A stretch of DNA of 64,000 bases from Pseudomonadota bacterium (GCA_021849075.1 JAJZTH010000009.1:54467-118466), one strand, 5' to 3'. Shown: positions 40,011 to 48,708, counted from the stretch's first letter. The notes: generated by a model not told the origin, from the letters alone. Program-made: numbers and translations.

Positions 40011-40107
40011 AGGAGCCGGAACGACCCGTGACGAAATCACTGTGGCTGCTTCCGTCAGGACCTGACCCGGTTCGCGACGATCACGTCCGCCCGACTCCCG
40101 GCGCGGC
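40011..40107 (-). ncRNA. ffs: Signal recognition particle RNA (4.5S, small type)
   Basis: The minus strand has the invariant SRP loop: GGTCAGGTCCTGACGGAAGC followed by AGCCAC, i.e. the GGAA tetraloop and asymmetric loops that bind Ffh. Flanking arms pair (GCCGGGA/TTCCGGC, CGTGA/TCACG), giving a hairpin of about 97 nt. The ends are approximate. It sits just upstream of dnaX, a known alphaproteobacterial position. Confidence 0.9.
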
Positions 40108-40184
40108 ATATGGCGAAGTCGTGACAGCTTGGCAAGGGGGATCGGATTTCATGCTGCGATCAAGGCGTTAGTCAGGCAGAAAGC

Positions 40185-40206
40185 GGGCGGCATGGTCTCG
40201 CCGCCC
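40185..40206 (-). terminator. Probable terminator of the beta-lactamase gene
   Basis: A 7-bp GC stem (40185-40191 with 40200-40206) lies about 50 bp beyond the minus-strand stop, followed by GCTTTCTG, a weak T-tract. Confidence 0.5.
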
Positions 40207-40254
40207 CTCTCCCGCACGCACGCGCGACGGCCTGTCCTGCCTTCGGCCGACGCC

Positions 40255-41235
40255 TTACTCCAGCCCACTTTTCTGCGCCTTCGCGACGAAGGCGAGCGCA
40301 GCCTGCGCGGTTTCGGCGATGGCGGCTTCGGCCTTCTTTGCGTCCACCGTCGGCCGGTCGATATAGATAGCCAATATATATTCGTCGCCCGCCGGCGATT
40401 TCACCAGCGCAACGTCATTATAGGCGTTGCCGCAGGTGCCGGTCTTGCTGCCGGAGGTCCAGCCTTCGGGCAGGCCCGCCTTGATGCGATGGTCGCCTGT
40501 GCTGCTGGCGTTGAACCAGGCGCGCAGCGTGTCGGCGCTCTGCCCTTTCATGTCGCGGAAGAACAGCCGCCCCATTAGCCCGGCCATGGCGGCAGGCGTC
40601 GTGGTGTCGCGTTCATCCCCTTCCGCATTTTCGTTGAGCTTTGGTTCGTTGCGATCTAGCCGGGTCACGCTGTCGCCATGCGCCCGCATGAAGGATGTCA
40701 GCCCTTCCGGCCCGCCCAGCATCGGCAGCAGCAGATTGGCGGCGCTGTTGTCGCTCACCTCCACCGCCGCGCGCGCCAGTTCGCCCATGCTCATCCGGCC
40801 GCGCTTCTTGTTCTTCTTCACCACCGGGGCGTAATCGAGGATATCGTCGCCGCTGAAGGGGATTTCGCCCTCCAGCCCGAACTTGCCCGCCTCCGCGCCG
40901 ATCAGCACCGCAGCGGCCAGCGGCGCCTTGAAGGTCGAACACATGGCAAAACGCTCGTCCCGGTTGAAGCCCAGGATCAGGGCGCCGTTGCGGTCCACCA
41001 GCGCGACGCCCAGCCGCCCGCCCGTTTCCTTTTCGATCTCGGCCGGATTGCGCACCTGCGCCAGCACCGATTGCGGCACCAGATAGCGCGGCGCGGCCGG
41101 CATCAGCGAATCGAGCCGCCCGGTCGGCACCGGCTCTTTGACCGGCGCTTTCTTCTTGTCGGCCGCAATTGACGGCGCAGCCAGCAGCGCCAGCGTTGCG
41201 AAGACAGACAGGGCCTTGGTGGTCAACTTCGTCAT
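40255..41235 (-). CDS. Class A serine beta-lactamase with carbapenemase-type disulfide Cys pair
   Basis: A 326-aa exported beta-lactamase. The signal peptide ends in SIAA-DK. All class A motifs are intact: CSTFK (Ser100, Lys103; Ser70/Lys73 in standard numbering), SDN (161-163), EPKLN (Glu197 = Glu166, Asn201 = Asn170) and KTG (264-266). Cys99 next to Ser70 and Cys268 in KTGTCG correspond to Cys69 and Cys238, and Thr267 to Thr237, the trio seen in KPC/SME/NMC-type carbapenemases. Substrate range is not provable by sequence. The ATG at 41235 (or 41247, overlapping the ferredoxin stop) is in the same direction as fdx. Confidence 0.93.
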   Translation of the reverse strand: MTKLTTKALSVFATLALLAAPSIAADKKKAPVKEPVPTGRLDSLMPAAPRYLVPQSVLAQVRNPAEIEKETGGRLGVALVDRNGALILGFNRDERFAMCSTFKAPLAAAVLIGAEAGKFGLEGEIPFSGDDILDYAPVVKKNKKRGRMSMGELARAAVEVSDNSAANLLLPMLGGPEGLTSFMRAHGDSVTRLDRNEPKLNENAEGDERDTTTPAAMAGLMGRLFFRDMKGQSADTLRAWFNASSTGDHRIKAGLPEGWTSGSKTGTCGNAYNDVALVKSPAGDEYILAIYIDRPTVDAKKAEAAIAETAQAALAFVAKAQKSGLE

Positions 41236-41243
41236 CGGATCAA

Positions 41244-41579
41244 TCACATGCCCTGCATATTATAGGCTTCGCTCGGGATACGGACGGTCAGTTGCTCCAG
41301 CTTGCCGTCCAGCACGATCTGGCAGGCGAGCCGGCTGGTCCGGGTGGCGGCGGCGGCGAGATCGAGCATGTCTTCCTCATCTTCGCTCGCGCGCGGCAGG
41401 CAGCCGAAATCGCCGGCGTCCACGATGACATGGCAGGTGGAGCAGGCCATCTGTCCTTCGCATGTCCCCTCCAGCGGCTGACCGGCGGCCTGCGCAATGT
41501 CCAGCAGCACTGATCCAGCCGGCGCGTCGACCTCCTGCCGCCGCTCGCCATCAGCGCTGATGAAGGTGACTTTGGTCAT
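41244..41579 (-). CDS. fdx: 2Fe-2S ferredoxin, adrenodoxin/Isc type
   Basis: A 111-aa ferredoxin that passes electrons, often to cysteine-desulfurase Fe-S assembly. Cluster ligands fit the CX5CX2C...C pattern: GTCEGQMACSTC and a later LACQ. The start ATG at 41579 (MTKVTFISADGER) fits the family. It follows two cysteine desulfurase genes at 19 bp, suggesting one operon for sulfur transfer. Confidence 0.92.
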   Translation of the reverse strand: MTKVTFISADGERRQEVDAPAGSVLLDIAQAAGQPLEGTCEGQMACSTCHVIVDAGDFGCLPRASEDEEDMLDLAAAATRTSRLACQIVLDGKLEQLTVRIPSEAYNMQGM

Positions 41580-41598
41580 GACTGCGTGCGCTCCCTTG

Positions 41599-42687
41599 TC
41601 ACGGCGCCGCTTGTGCGGCTGCCGCTTCCTGCAATGCTTCGGCTGCCCTCTCCATATCCTGCCGGTCCGTATAGCGGCCAAAGCCGATCCGCACCGATCC
41701 GCGCGCCTGCCCATCCGTCAAACCCAGCGCACGCAGTACATGGCTAGGCCGCCCGGACCCGCTTGCGCAAGCACTTCCCAACGAAAAAGCAACAGTGCGG
41801 CAATGGGACAACAGCCGCGCGCCGTCTATCCCCTCGCGCCGCAGGTTGAGATTGCCCGGATAACGGACAGTGCCGCTGCCATTGAGCGTCCAGTCAGCAA
41901 ACAGGGTGCGGGCCATCGCGGCAAGGCTTTCGACATGCGCGCGATCGGTCTCCGCCCGTTCGCGCATCAATCGGGCGGCGACGCCGAACCCGGCGCAGAG
42001 AGCCGGCGACAGCGTTCCAGACCTTAGTCCGCCTTCCTGCCCGCCGCCATGGATCAACGGCGCGGGCTTCACCCCGTCGCGCAGCCACAGCGCGCCGATT
42101 CCCTTGGGGCCGTGGATTTTGTGCGCGCTGATCGCCACCATGTCGCATTGCTGCGGGATCGGCACGCGGCCATAGCCCTGCACCGCATCGCACAGGAACA
42201 GCGCGCCGGCCTCATGCGCCAGCGCCGCCAGCGCCTCGACCGGTTGGATCACGCCGATTTCGTTATTCACCAGCATTGCGACAACGATAGAGACACCAGG
42301 AACGATCGCCTTCCGCGCCGCCTCCAGATCGACCAGACCGTCCGCCTCGACCGGCAATATGGTGACGGCACGCCCTGTCCTGCCCATCGCCTCCACCGTA
42401 TCCAGTACGGCCGCATGTTCGGTCGCGATGGTGACGATGCCACCTGCTGGCGCACCCTGAATGGCGATGTTCAGCGCCTCGGTCGCGCCGGAGGTGAACA
42501 GCGTCCTGCCTCCAGAAGGCAACAGCTTGCTTACTTCGTCCCGCGCCAGTTCCACCTGCGCGGCAGCGGCGCGGCCCAGACGGTGCGCGCTATGCGGATT
42601 GGCGAACTGATCGCGCAACAATGGGACCATCGCTTCAAAGGCTTCGGGCGCCAGCGGCGTCGTCGCCTGATAGTCGAGATAGATCAT
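41599..42687 (-). CDS. Cysteine desulfurase (NifS/IscS family), first paralogue
   Basis: A 362-aa PLP enzyme that releases sulfur from cysteine. The PLP lysine is in VAISAHKIHGPKGIGALWL, the persulfide Cys in GSACASGSGRPSHVLRALG, and the PLP-contact HxxxxxT is in TEHAAVLDTVEAMG. The start at 42687 (MIYLDYQATTPLAPE) overlaps the upstream paralogue's stop by 4 bp, so they are co-translated. Confidence 0.94.
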   Translation of the reverse strand: MIYLDYQATTPLAPEAFEAMVPLLRDQFANPHSAHRLGRAAAAQVELARDEVSKLLPSGGRTLFTSGATEALNIAIQGAPAGGIVTIATEHAAVLDTVEAMGRTGRAVTILPVEADGLVDLEAARKAIVPGVSIVVAMLVNNEIGVIQPVEALAALAHEAGALFLCDAVQGYGRVPIPQQCDMVAISAHKIHGPKGIGALWLRDGVKPAPLIHGGGQEGGLRSGTLSPALCAGFGVAARLMRERAETDRAHVESLAAMARTLFADWTLNGSGTVRYPGNLNLRREGIDGARLLSHCRTVAFSLGSACASGSGRPSHVLRALGLTDGQARGSVRIGFGRYTDRQDMERAAEALQEAAAAQAAP

Positions 42688-43745
42688 GGCCGCGCCTTTT
42701 CTGCCATGGCGGTCCACACCGACAGAAACCTGTCTACATCGTTGTCGCAGGTCTGAGGACCAAAGCTAACCCGCACCACCTGCGCCGCCGCATCATCATC
42801 CCACCCCATCGCGCCCAGCACATGGCTGGTCTTGAGCGAGCCTGACGAACAGGCGCTGCCCGCCGACACCGATATGCCTTTAAGGTCGAACTGGATCAGC
42901 TGCGCACGGGCGGATAGACCCGGCATGCGATAGCTGGCGATGACGGGCAGGCGCGGCGCATCGCGCGCAACGATGATGCCGCCGGCCGCCTCTATCCCTG
43001 CATCCAGACGCGCGCGCATCTCCGCTGCCCGGCCCAACCAGTCCTCCCGCGCCTCCAGCGCGGCGGCCATGGAGAGGATGGCGGGCAGATTTTCGGTGCC
43101 GGCGCGATAGCCCTGTTCCTGTCCGCCGCTCGGTTCGATCAGCGCCAGATCGCGAAGCAACAGTGCGCCGATGCCGGGCGGACCACCGAATTTATGCGCG
43201 CTGATCGCGATCATGTCCGCATCGGGCAGCACCAGCTTCCCCGCGCTCTGGGCGCAGTCGGCAAACAGGATCGCGCCGTTGCGGTCCATCCGGTCGAGCG
43301 GCTGGATCACGCCGGTTTCATTGTTCACATGCTGGATGGCGAGTATGACGTCATCCCAGCGCAGGCTGGAATCTCGCGAACCTTGAACAATGCCATCCCC
43401 ATCCACCGCCAGCCGGTCAGCGCCCTTCGTCACCCGCAGCACCGCGTCATGCTCCACCGGCGATGTGACGATCCGCCCCGCCTTGGCCCGGGTGAGGCCG
43501 ATGGCGATCGCCTCGCTCGCGCCGGAGGTGAAAATGACATGCCCGTCCCAGCCCAGCGCCGCCGCGATGCGCCTGCGCGCATCCTCCAGCGTGGCGCGGG
43601 CGGCGCGGCCATCGGCATGGGGGCTGGAGGGGTTGGCCCAGCCGGCCATCGCCCCCACCATTGCCGCCTGTGCGGCGGACGACATCGGGGTGGTTGCGGC
43701 ATGATCCAGATAAAGACGGTCGGCGGCCAAGCGGGTGTTACTCAT
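42684..43745 (-). CDS. Cysteine desulfurase (NifS/IscS family), second paralogue
   Basis: A 353-aa paralogue of the downstream gene. The persulfide Cys is in GSACSSGSLKTSHVLGAMG and the PLP lysine in ISAHKFGGPPGIGALLL; DHAATTPMSSAAQAAM is the N-terminal marker. Two neighbouring desulfurases plus a ferredoxin resemble alphaproteobacterial Fe-S (Suf/Isc) clusters, but sufBCD are not in the window. Confidence 0.93.
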   Translation of the reverse strand: MSNTRLAADRLYLDHAATTPMSSAAQAAMVGAMAGWANPSSPHADGRAARATLEDARRRIAAALGWDGHVIFTSGASEAIAIGLTRAKAGRIVTSPVEHDAVLRVTKGADRLAVDGDGIVQGSRDSSLRWDDVILAIQHVNNETGVIQPLDRMDRNGAILFADCAQSAGKLVLPDADMIAISAHKFGGPPGIGALLLRDLALIEPSGGQEQGYRAGTENLPAILSMAAALEAREDWLGRAAEMRARLDAGIEAAGGIIVARDAPRLPVIASYRMPGLSARAQLIQFDLKGISVSAGSACSSGSLKTSHVLGAMGWDDDAAAQVVRVSFGPQTCDNDVDRFLSVWTAMAEKARP

Positions 43746-43883
43746 TGATTGCGGAAATGGCGGCGACTTCTATATAGGCGGTCTGCCGCGCAGCGCCAGC
43801 GTGAAGCCCCTGTGCCTAGCGTCGGCGCGCGCATCGATCCTATCCCCGCCGCATTCCCGCGGCCCAGAACGATAACAGGTGCC

Positions 43884-44540
43884 ATGCCCGACGTCATTTT
43901 CACCGGACCCGAAGGCCGCCTCGAAGGCCGCTTCAGCCCCCCGCCCCGCCCGCGTGCGCCGGTCGCCATGATCCTGCACCCGCATCCGCAGGGCGGCGGC
44001 ACGATGAACGACCGCATCACCCAGGCGATGTACAAGACCTTCGTGAAGCGCGGCTTTGCCGTTCTGCGCTTCAATTTCCGGGGCGTCGGCCGCAGCCAGG
44101 GCACGTTCGACAATGGCATTGGCGAACTCTCTGATGCCGCAGCGGCGCTTGACTGGGTGCAGAGCTTCCACCCCGAGGCCCAGACCACCTGGATCGCCGG
44201 CTTCTCCTTCGGCGCATGGATCGGCATGCAGTTGCTGATGCGCCGCCCGGAAATCCGCGGCTTCATCTCGGTTGCGCCGCCCGCGAACATGTATGATTTC
44301 TCGTTCCTGGCCCCCTGCCCCTCTTCGGGCATCATCGTGCAGGGCACGTCGGACGAAGTGGTGACGGCCAGCGCCGTGCAGAAGCTTGTCGACAAGCTGC
44401 GCACGCAGAAGGGCATCACCATCCATCATGACGAGATCAAGGGTGCAAACCACTTCTTCGAGCATGAACTCGACCAACTGATGAAGTCGGTCGACAATTA
44501 TCTCGACATGCGCCTGTCGCCGGATTCGCCGATCCGCTGA
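43884..44540 (+). CDS. Alpha/beta hydrolase (COG2945-like)
   Basis: A 218-aa hydrolase. The nucleophile elbow is GFSFGAW (Ser), Asp lies in GTSDEVV and the His in GANHFF. HPHPQGGGTMNDRITQAMY is the conserved oxyanion region of this compact family. Substrate unknown. The ATG at 43884 is chosen because the family start matches it; upstream codons do not. It is divergent from the desulfurase operon. Confidence 0.92.
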   Translation: MPDVIFTGPEGRLEGRFSPPPRPRAPVAMILHPHPQGGGTMNDRITQAMYKTFVKRGFAVLRFNFRGVGRSQGTFDNGIGELSDAAAALDWVQSFHPEAQTTWIAGFSFGAWIGMQLLMRRPEIRGFISVAPPANMYDFSFLAPCPSSGIIVQGTSDEVVTASAVQKLVDKLRTQKGITIHHDEIKGANHFFEHELDQLMKSVDNYLDMRLSPDSPIR

Positions 44541-44563
44541 TCGCTGGTTGCAATGGAAGAAGG

Positions 44564-44591
44564 GGCTGCCTGAAAAGGCGGCCCTTTTTTG
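44564..44591 (+). terminator. Rho-independent terminator of the hydrolase gene
   Basis: A 9-bp stem (44564-44572 with 44577-44585, one G-T pair) has a GAAA loop and six following T's. Confidence 0.9.
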
Positions 44592-44595
44592 TCCG

Positions 44596-45975
44596 TCAGT
44601 CAGATACCGGCAGCGACAATATGAAGCGCGCGCCCTCGCCCGGCGCGCCGCCGATGACGATGTCGCCGCCCATGGCGCGGGCCAACCGCCGCGAGATATA
44701 GAGGCCAAGGCCGCTGCCCCCGGCATCGTCCCGGCCCAGTCGCTCGAACTTTTCGAAAATGCGTTCGCGATCCGCCGGATCGACGCCGCCGCCCTGATCG
44801 ATCACGGCGATGCGCGCCTGTCCGCTTTCCCATTCGGTGGCGATCCGCACTTCGCTGCCTTCGGGCGAATAGCGGACCGCATTGCCCACCAGATTGACCA
44901 GAATCTGAAGCACCCGGCGAAATTCGCCGGTCGCCATCAGCACAGATTCGGGTGGCGGCGCAACGATGCCGATCCGCCGGTCAAGCGCCTTGACCGACAA
45001 CAGCCCCGCCGTCCGCCGGCCCAGATCGGCCAAGTCGACCGGCTCGGCCACGACGCTGAAATCCGGTCGGTCGATCGCCTGAAGATCCGCCAGATCATCG
45101 ACCAGCGCCATCAGGTGCCGGCCCGCCGCCGCAATATCGCTGGCATAGCCGGCATAATCGGCGCGCAACGGCCCTTCTAACTGCGCGCTGATCGTGTCGG
45201 CATTGGCGATTATCCGGCCGAGCGGCTGGCGCAGCGATCGGTCCAGCCGCTTGCCAAATTCGGCGGGATAGAGCGTCAGCGGCGGTTCCTGCGCCATCGG
45301 CGCCATGACCGCGCGCACCATGGGAAAGGCGGTGCCGCGATAGCCCTTCAACTGCCCCGCCTGATCGAACATGGGAAAGGCCGACAGGCTGAAGCGACTG
45401 GCGGCATCCTTCGCCAGCACCGCCTGCTGATCGCGAAAGGCGCGGCGCAGGGCAAAGCCGCGCAGCATCGCCATGTCGCCATCGGCATCGGCCTGAAGCT
45501 GAAAATAGCTGGAAAATCGGCTGCCTGGCACAGGCGGCTCCGGCGGCAGCGCGCCATCCTGCCCCGCCCCCTCCAGCACCATTTCGAACCGCAATTGCGT
45601 GTCGATCTGCCAGGTCCATCCTTCTGACAGAGCGGCAATATCGGCGTCGCGCTGGCCATTGTCGGCCGGCATGGACAGTGGCGGCCGTTCGCGCCAGTCG
45701 ACCACGGACAGGCTGACGCCGTTCGCGTCGGGCCTGGCGCGCACCCACATGTCGATGTCGCCGCGCTCGGCCGCCGCGACCACCGGACGCGACAAAGTGA
45801 TGTTGAGCCGCGCCGCCAGCCGCGCGATGGCGGCCAGTTGCGGCACGGCGATCACCATGCCCAGATCCGCCCCCGCTTCCCGCTGCAACGCCAGCAATGG
45901 CGCGTCCGCGCTCAGCAGCCGGCCGTCGGCTGCCAGCGTGGCGCGGACCACAGCGGGGTGGGCAGGACTGTTCAT
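44596..45975 (-). CDS. Histidine-kinase-like protein with altered H-box (pseudo-kinase candidate)
   Basis: A 459-aa protein. Two PAS-like regions (~1-110 and ~115-225) precede a HisKA-type dimerisation helix pair (240-300) and a HATPase domain. The H-box, normally HELRTPL, reads RSLRQPL, so the phosphorylated His is Arg246. The ATP-binding N-box (NLVGNAVRY, Asn365), G1 (DQGGGVD), F-box (FEKFERL) and G2 (SGLGLYI) are intact. There is no membrane segment, so it is cytoplasmic. It may bind ATP but cannot autophosphorylate at the usual residue; DivL of Caulobacter is a precedent of altered H-box kinases. Its start overlaps the DUF2336-like gene by 4 bp. Confidence 0.87.
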   Translation of the reverse strand: MNSPAHPAVVRATLAADGRLLSADAPLLALQREAGADLGMVIAVPQLAAIARLAARLNITLSRPVVAAAERGDIDMWVRARPDANGVSLSVVDWRERPPLSMPADNGQRDADIAALSEGWTWQIDTQLRFEMVLEGAGQDGALPPEPPVPGSRFSSYFQLQADADGDMAMLRGFALRRAFRDQQAVLAKDAASRFSLSAFPMFDQAGQLKGYRGTAFPMVRAVMAPMAQEPPLTLYPAEFGKRLDRSLRQPLGRIIANADTISAQLEGPLRADYAGYASDIAAAGRHLMALVDDLADLQAIDRPDFSVVAEPVDLADLGRRTAGLLSVKALDRRIGIVAPPPESVLMATGEFRRVLQILVNLVGNAVRYSPEGSEVRIATEWESGQARIAVIDQGGGVDPADRERIFEKFERLGRDDAGGSGLGLYISRRLARAMGGDIVIGGAPGEGARFILSLPVSD

Positions 45976-47057
45976 GCCGGGCAGACCGCGCGCAGATGAT
46001 CCAGCTTCGCGCGGAAGGCCGCCGGCGTGCGCAACGCCCCGATCGCCAGATCGACGTCCCCGTCGCTCAGTTCGTGATAGCGTTCGGCCTCGGCAACGAT
46101 CGCGATGTCGGACAAAGCGGGCCGCACCGGCCGCAGCGCGATCAGCAGATGGCGATAGTCGCTATCCGATCCCCCCAGCGCCCGGCACAGCAATGCGACA
46201 TCGGACAAAGGCCCCAACACCAGCATGTCCGTCACCTGCACGCTGTCCAGCCGCAGCCGACGCGCCGCCAGCGCCGTGAACAACAGGAACCGCCGCTGGT
46301 CCAGCGCTGCGCCGACCAGCTCCAGCGAATCGGCGCGATCGCCCATCCGCCGCACCAGCCGGTCTGCCTGCGCAATCGGCCCGGCCGCTTCGTCATGATC
46401 GGTCAGCAACGCCCAGCCCGATCGTTCGAACGCGCCCAGCAAAGCGTCGCCAGCATCGGGCATGGTGCGCTGCGCCACTGCCGCGAGACAGGCGGCCACC
46501 GTCCATACCAGTTCGGCATAATGTTCGGCCGGCAGATCGGGCCGCATCGGCCGATCTTCCCCGCCCAGCATCAGCCAGCGTCCTTCCGCCAGCGCCAGCG
46601 CCGACACCGCTTCGCCCAGATCCGGATCGTCGGCGCTCGGCAGACCGCCATCCGCCTCGCCCGGCCGCTCCAGATCCGCCTCGCCAAATTGCCGCAACAT
46701 CAGCGTGACGCCCGCACGCATCTGCATATGCGCCAGTAACCCCGGCCCCAACAGGGTCGGCTGCGCCCGCACCGTGGGCCAGACCAGAGGTTCGGGCCAG
46801 CGATCGAGCGCAGCGGCAATGTCGGGCGCATGATCGAACGACAGGCGCATCGCCATTTCCACCGCGGCGATGCATCCGCCCAGATGCCGCCGCGTTTCCG
46901 CAATCAGCGCATCGTGCCGCGCTGAAGCATTATCGGGAAAGAAAAAGGCCAGATCGATCGCGTGGGCAACAGGCACGACGGACATGCCCGCCATGACCCG
47001 CGCCATTGGCCAGCTGCCCGCCATGGCCGTGCCGGTGAAGGACGAAAGGGCGCTCAT
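45972..47057 (-). CDS. DUF2336-like helical-repeat protein (361 aa)
   Basis: An Ala/Leu-rich helical protein with no signal or membrane segment. The layout (RHDALIAETRRHLGG, LPAEHYAELVWTVAACL, DQRRFLLFTALAARRLRLDSVQV, then short helical repeats) matches DUF2336 proteins I know from sphingomonads, whose function is unknown. Identity with DUF2336 is a judgement from pattern. Its stop overlaps the kinase-like start by 4 bp, giving translational coupling. The start could be 47057 or 47069. Confidence 0.68.
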   Translation of the reverse strand: MSALSSFTGTAMAGSWPMARVMAGMSVVPVAHAIDLAFFFPDNASARHDALIAETRRHLGGCIAAVEMAMRLSFDHAPDIAAALDRWPEPLVWPTVRAQPTLLGPGLLAHMQMRAGVTLMLRQFGEADLERPGEADGGLPSADDPDLGEAVSALALAEGRWLMLGGEDRPMRPDLPAEHYAELVWTVAACLAAVAQRTMPDAGDALLGAFERSGWALLTDHDEAAGPIAQADRLVRRMGDRADSLELVGAALDQRRFLLFTALAARRLRLDSVQVTDMLVLGPLSDVALLCRALGGSDSDYRHLLIALRPVRPALSDIAIVAEAERYHELSDGDVDLAIGALRTPAAFRAKLDHLRAVCPA

Positions 47058-47147
47058 GCAATGCAGCATAAATGCACGTCGTTAAAATGCACTAAACCCT
47101 GATCGCGAAAAAACGGCGCCCGAAACAAATTTCGAACGGGCGATCCG

Positions 47148-48314
47148 TCAGTCCGGCTTACGCAGGATTATGGCTCCGACCGAGGCGATCGCCGCCGCCA
47201 TCGCCACATCATATCCGCTTTCCGCTACACCGATCAGGCCGGCGATCAACAACAGGATCAGCGCCGTGCCCGGCGTGGCGATCATCCATGGCCGGGCCGC
47301 GCCCGTCCGCCGCCAGCGATCCGCGACCAAAATCACCGCCAGCAACAACGCCAGATAGGCGGCGATCGCACTTGCCCCCGCCAGCGCCATGCCGATCAGG
47401 GCGAAGCCCGGCGTCACGAAGGCCACCCACCCCAATGGCGGCGGCCGCAACGCCAGTTCGTCCAGCCGATCGGCCGTTTCCGCCAGCAACAGCGCCCCGA
47501 TCAGAACGCCAAAGCCCGTCAGCATCCATTGCAGTTCGATCGGCACCAGCGCGATCGCGCCCAGCGCCATGGCGGCGATGCGCACCTGCACCGCAGGCAC
47601 CTGCAGCCGCATGAGCGCCGGGCCGATCCGGCGCGCCAGCGGCGCCAGCAGATAATGCTCGATCCCGCCGCGACCGCGCACCGACGAAGCGCCGGCCGCC
47701 GTCACCGCCTGCGCAACCAGATCGGCCTGCTCCTGGTTTTCCACCAGCGCGACGCGCCCTTCCAACAGGTCATCCTGTGGCACGGTGACGCGGCGAGCGC
47801 CCTTCTGCACCGCCGCCCGCACCAGCGTCAGCGCCAGATCCCAGTCGCCGATCATGTCCAGCGTGCCGAACAGCAGGTCGGGGCCGACCCGCGCCAGCCC
47901 GGCCCAGCGCTGCCCGGCGTCGATCCGCTCCAGCGGGCCGCTCGCCCGGCTGTCGTCCGCCACCAGCAGCGCATTGCCCTCGCCAGCGCCGATATTGTCG
48001 AAATGCGCCTGCGCCACGACCGCGCCGTCCGCCACCAGCAGAACGTCGCTGTCCCGGGGCGCATCGCGCACCATCGACACCATGTCCCGCACCAGCGCGA
48101 CCACAATGCCGTCGGCGCTTAGCCGATCGACGGCCTGCGACAGGGCGGGCGTGATAACGCTGACCAATATGAGAATGCGATCCGCGCCGGCCTGAACCGC
48201 CTGACGCGCCTGATATTCGACCAGTGTCTGCCCGGCGAAATGCAGGCTCGCCCGCAGGCCGGACGGCGAATCGGCCGATGGCCTGCTGGCGCTGAGAATT
48301 GCGGCGAAACTCAT
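47148..48314 (-). CDS. Membrane protein resembling a degenerate nucleotidyltransferase/CDP-alcohol transferase
   Basis: A 388-aa protein. The N-terminal ~210 residues look like a sugar/inositol-phosphate nucleotidyltransferase fold (FAGQTLVEYQARQAVQAGADRILILVS) but lack the AAGxGxR loop. The C-terminal half (PLARRIGPALMRLQVPAVQVRI then six hydrophobic helices) is laid out like a CDP-alcohol phosphatidyltransferase, but the DGxxAR...GxxxD motif is reduced to ETADRLDELAL. The enzyme activity is therefore doubtful. The start at 48314 (MSFAAILSASR) is used. It lies between the DUF2336-like and Hpt-like genes. Confidence 0.65.
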   Translation of the reverse strand: MSFAAILSASRPSADSPSGLRASLHFAGQTLVEYQARQAVQAGADRILILVSVITPALSQAVDRLSADGIVVALVRDMVSMVRDAPRDSDVLLVADGAVVAQAHFDNIGAGEGNALLVADDSRASGPLERIDAGQRWAGLARVGPDLLFGTLDMIGDWDLALTLVRAAVQKGARRVTVPQDDLLEGRVALVENQEQADLVAQAVTAAGASSVRGRGGIEHYLLAPLARRIGPALMRLQVPAVQVRIAAMALGAIALVPIELQWMLTGFGVLIGALLLAETADRLDELALRPPPLGWVAFVTPGFALIGMALAGASAIAAYLALLLAVILVADRWRRTGAARPWMIATPGTALILLLIAGLIGVAESGYDVAMAAAIASVGAIILRKPD

Positions 48315-48405
48315 GTCGTTACGCTTGTGACCCGATTGTTGTACGGGCGACCTTTTCGCAAGGCGGACGGCTTCGCGCAAGCAGCGCCGGCCCCGTCAGT
48401 GCGAA

Positions 48406-48708
48406 TCAATCCTGACGCAGGCTTTCCAGTACAGCGCGCAATTGCCGCACGATGCGCGGATCGCCCGGGGCCGACTGCGCCGCTTCGTCCGCCATCGCCA
48501 TCAATGCCGTCAGGCCGAAACTGGCCGCCAGCCCCTTCAGCCGCCAGGCGGCCAATTCCCAATTGGCGTCGCACCGCGCCCGGCTGAGCAGGTCGACATG
48601 GTGCGTGGCGCTTTCCATGAAGGCGATGCGCAGATCGGCGATCAGCGCCTGATCTTCGCCAACGGCTGCCGCCAGGGCAGCGTGAAGGGCGCCGGAATCA
48701 TAAGACAT
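48406..48708 (-). CDS. Hpt-like protein lacking the phosphorylated histidine
   Basis: A 100-aa all-helical protein. The Hpt signature AHxLKG aligns with AAWRLKGLAASFGL, so Trp55 replaces the His that accepts phosphate; Lys58 and Gly59 are kept. The segment MESATHHVDLLSRA before it and MADEAAQSAPGDP after it fit an Hpt four-helix bundle. It cannot relay phosphate in the usual way but may still bind partner proteins. It is divergent from the 892-aa coiled-coil gene (80 bp apart). Confidence 0.75.
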   Translation of the reverse strand: MSYDSGALHAALAAAVGEDQALIADLRIAFMESATHHVDLLSRARCDANWELAAWRLKGLAASFGLTALMAMADEAAQSAPGDPRIVRQLRAVLESLRQD

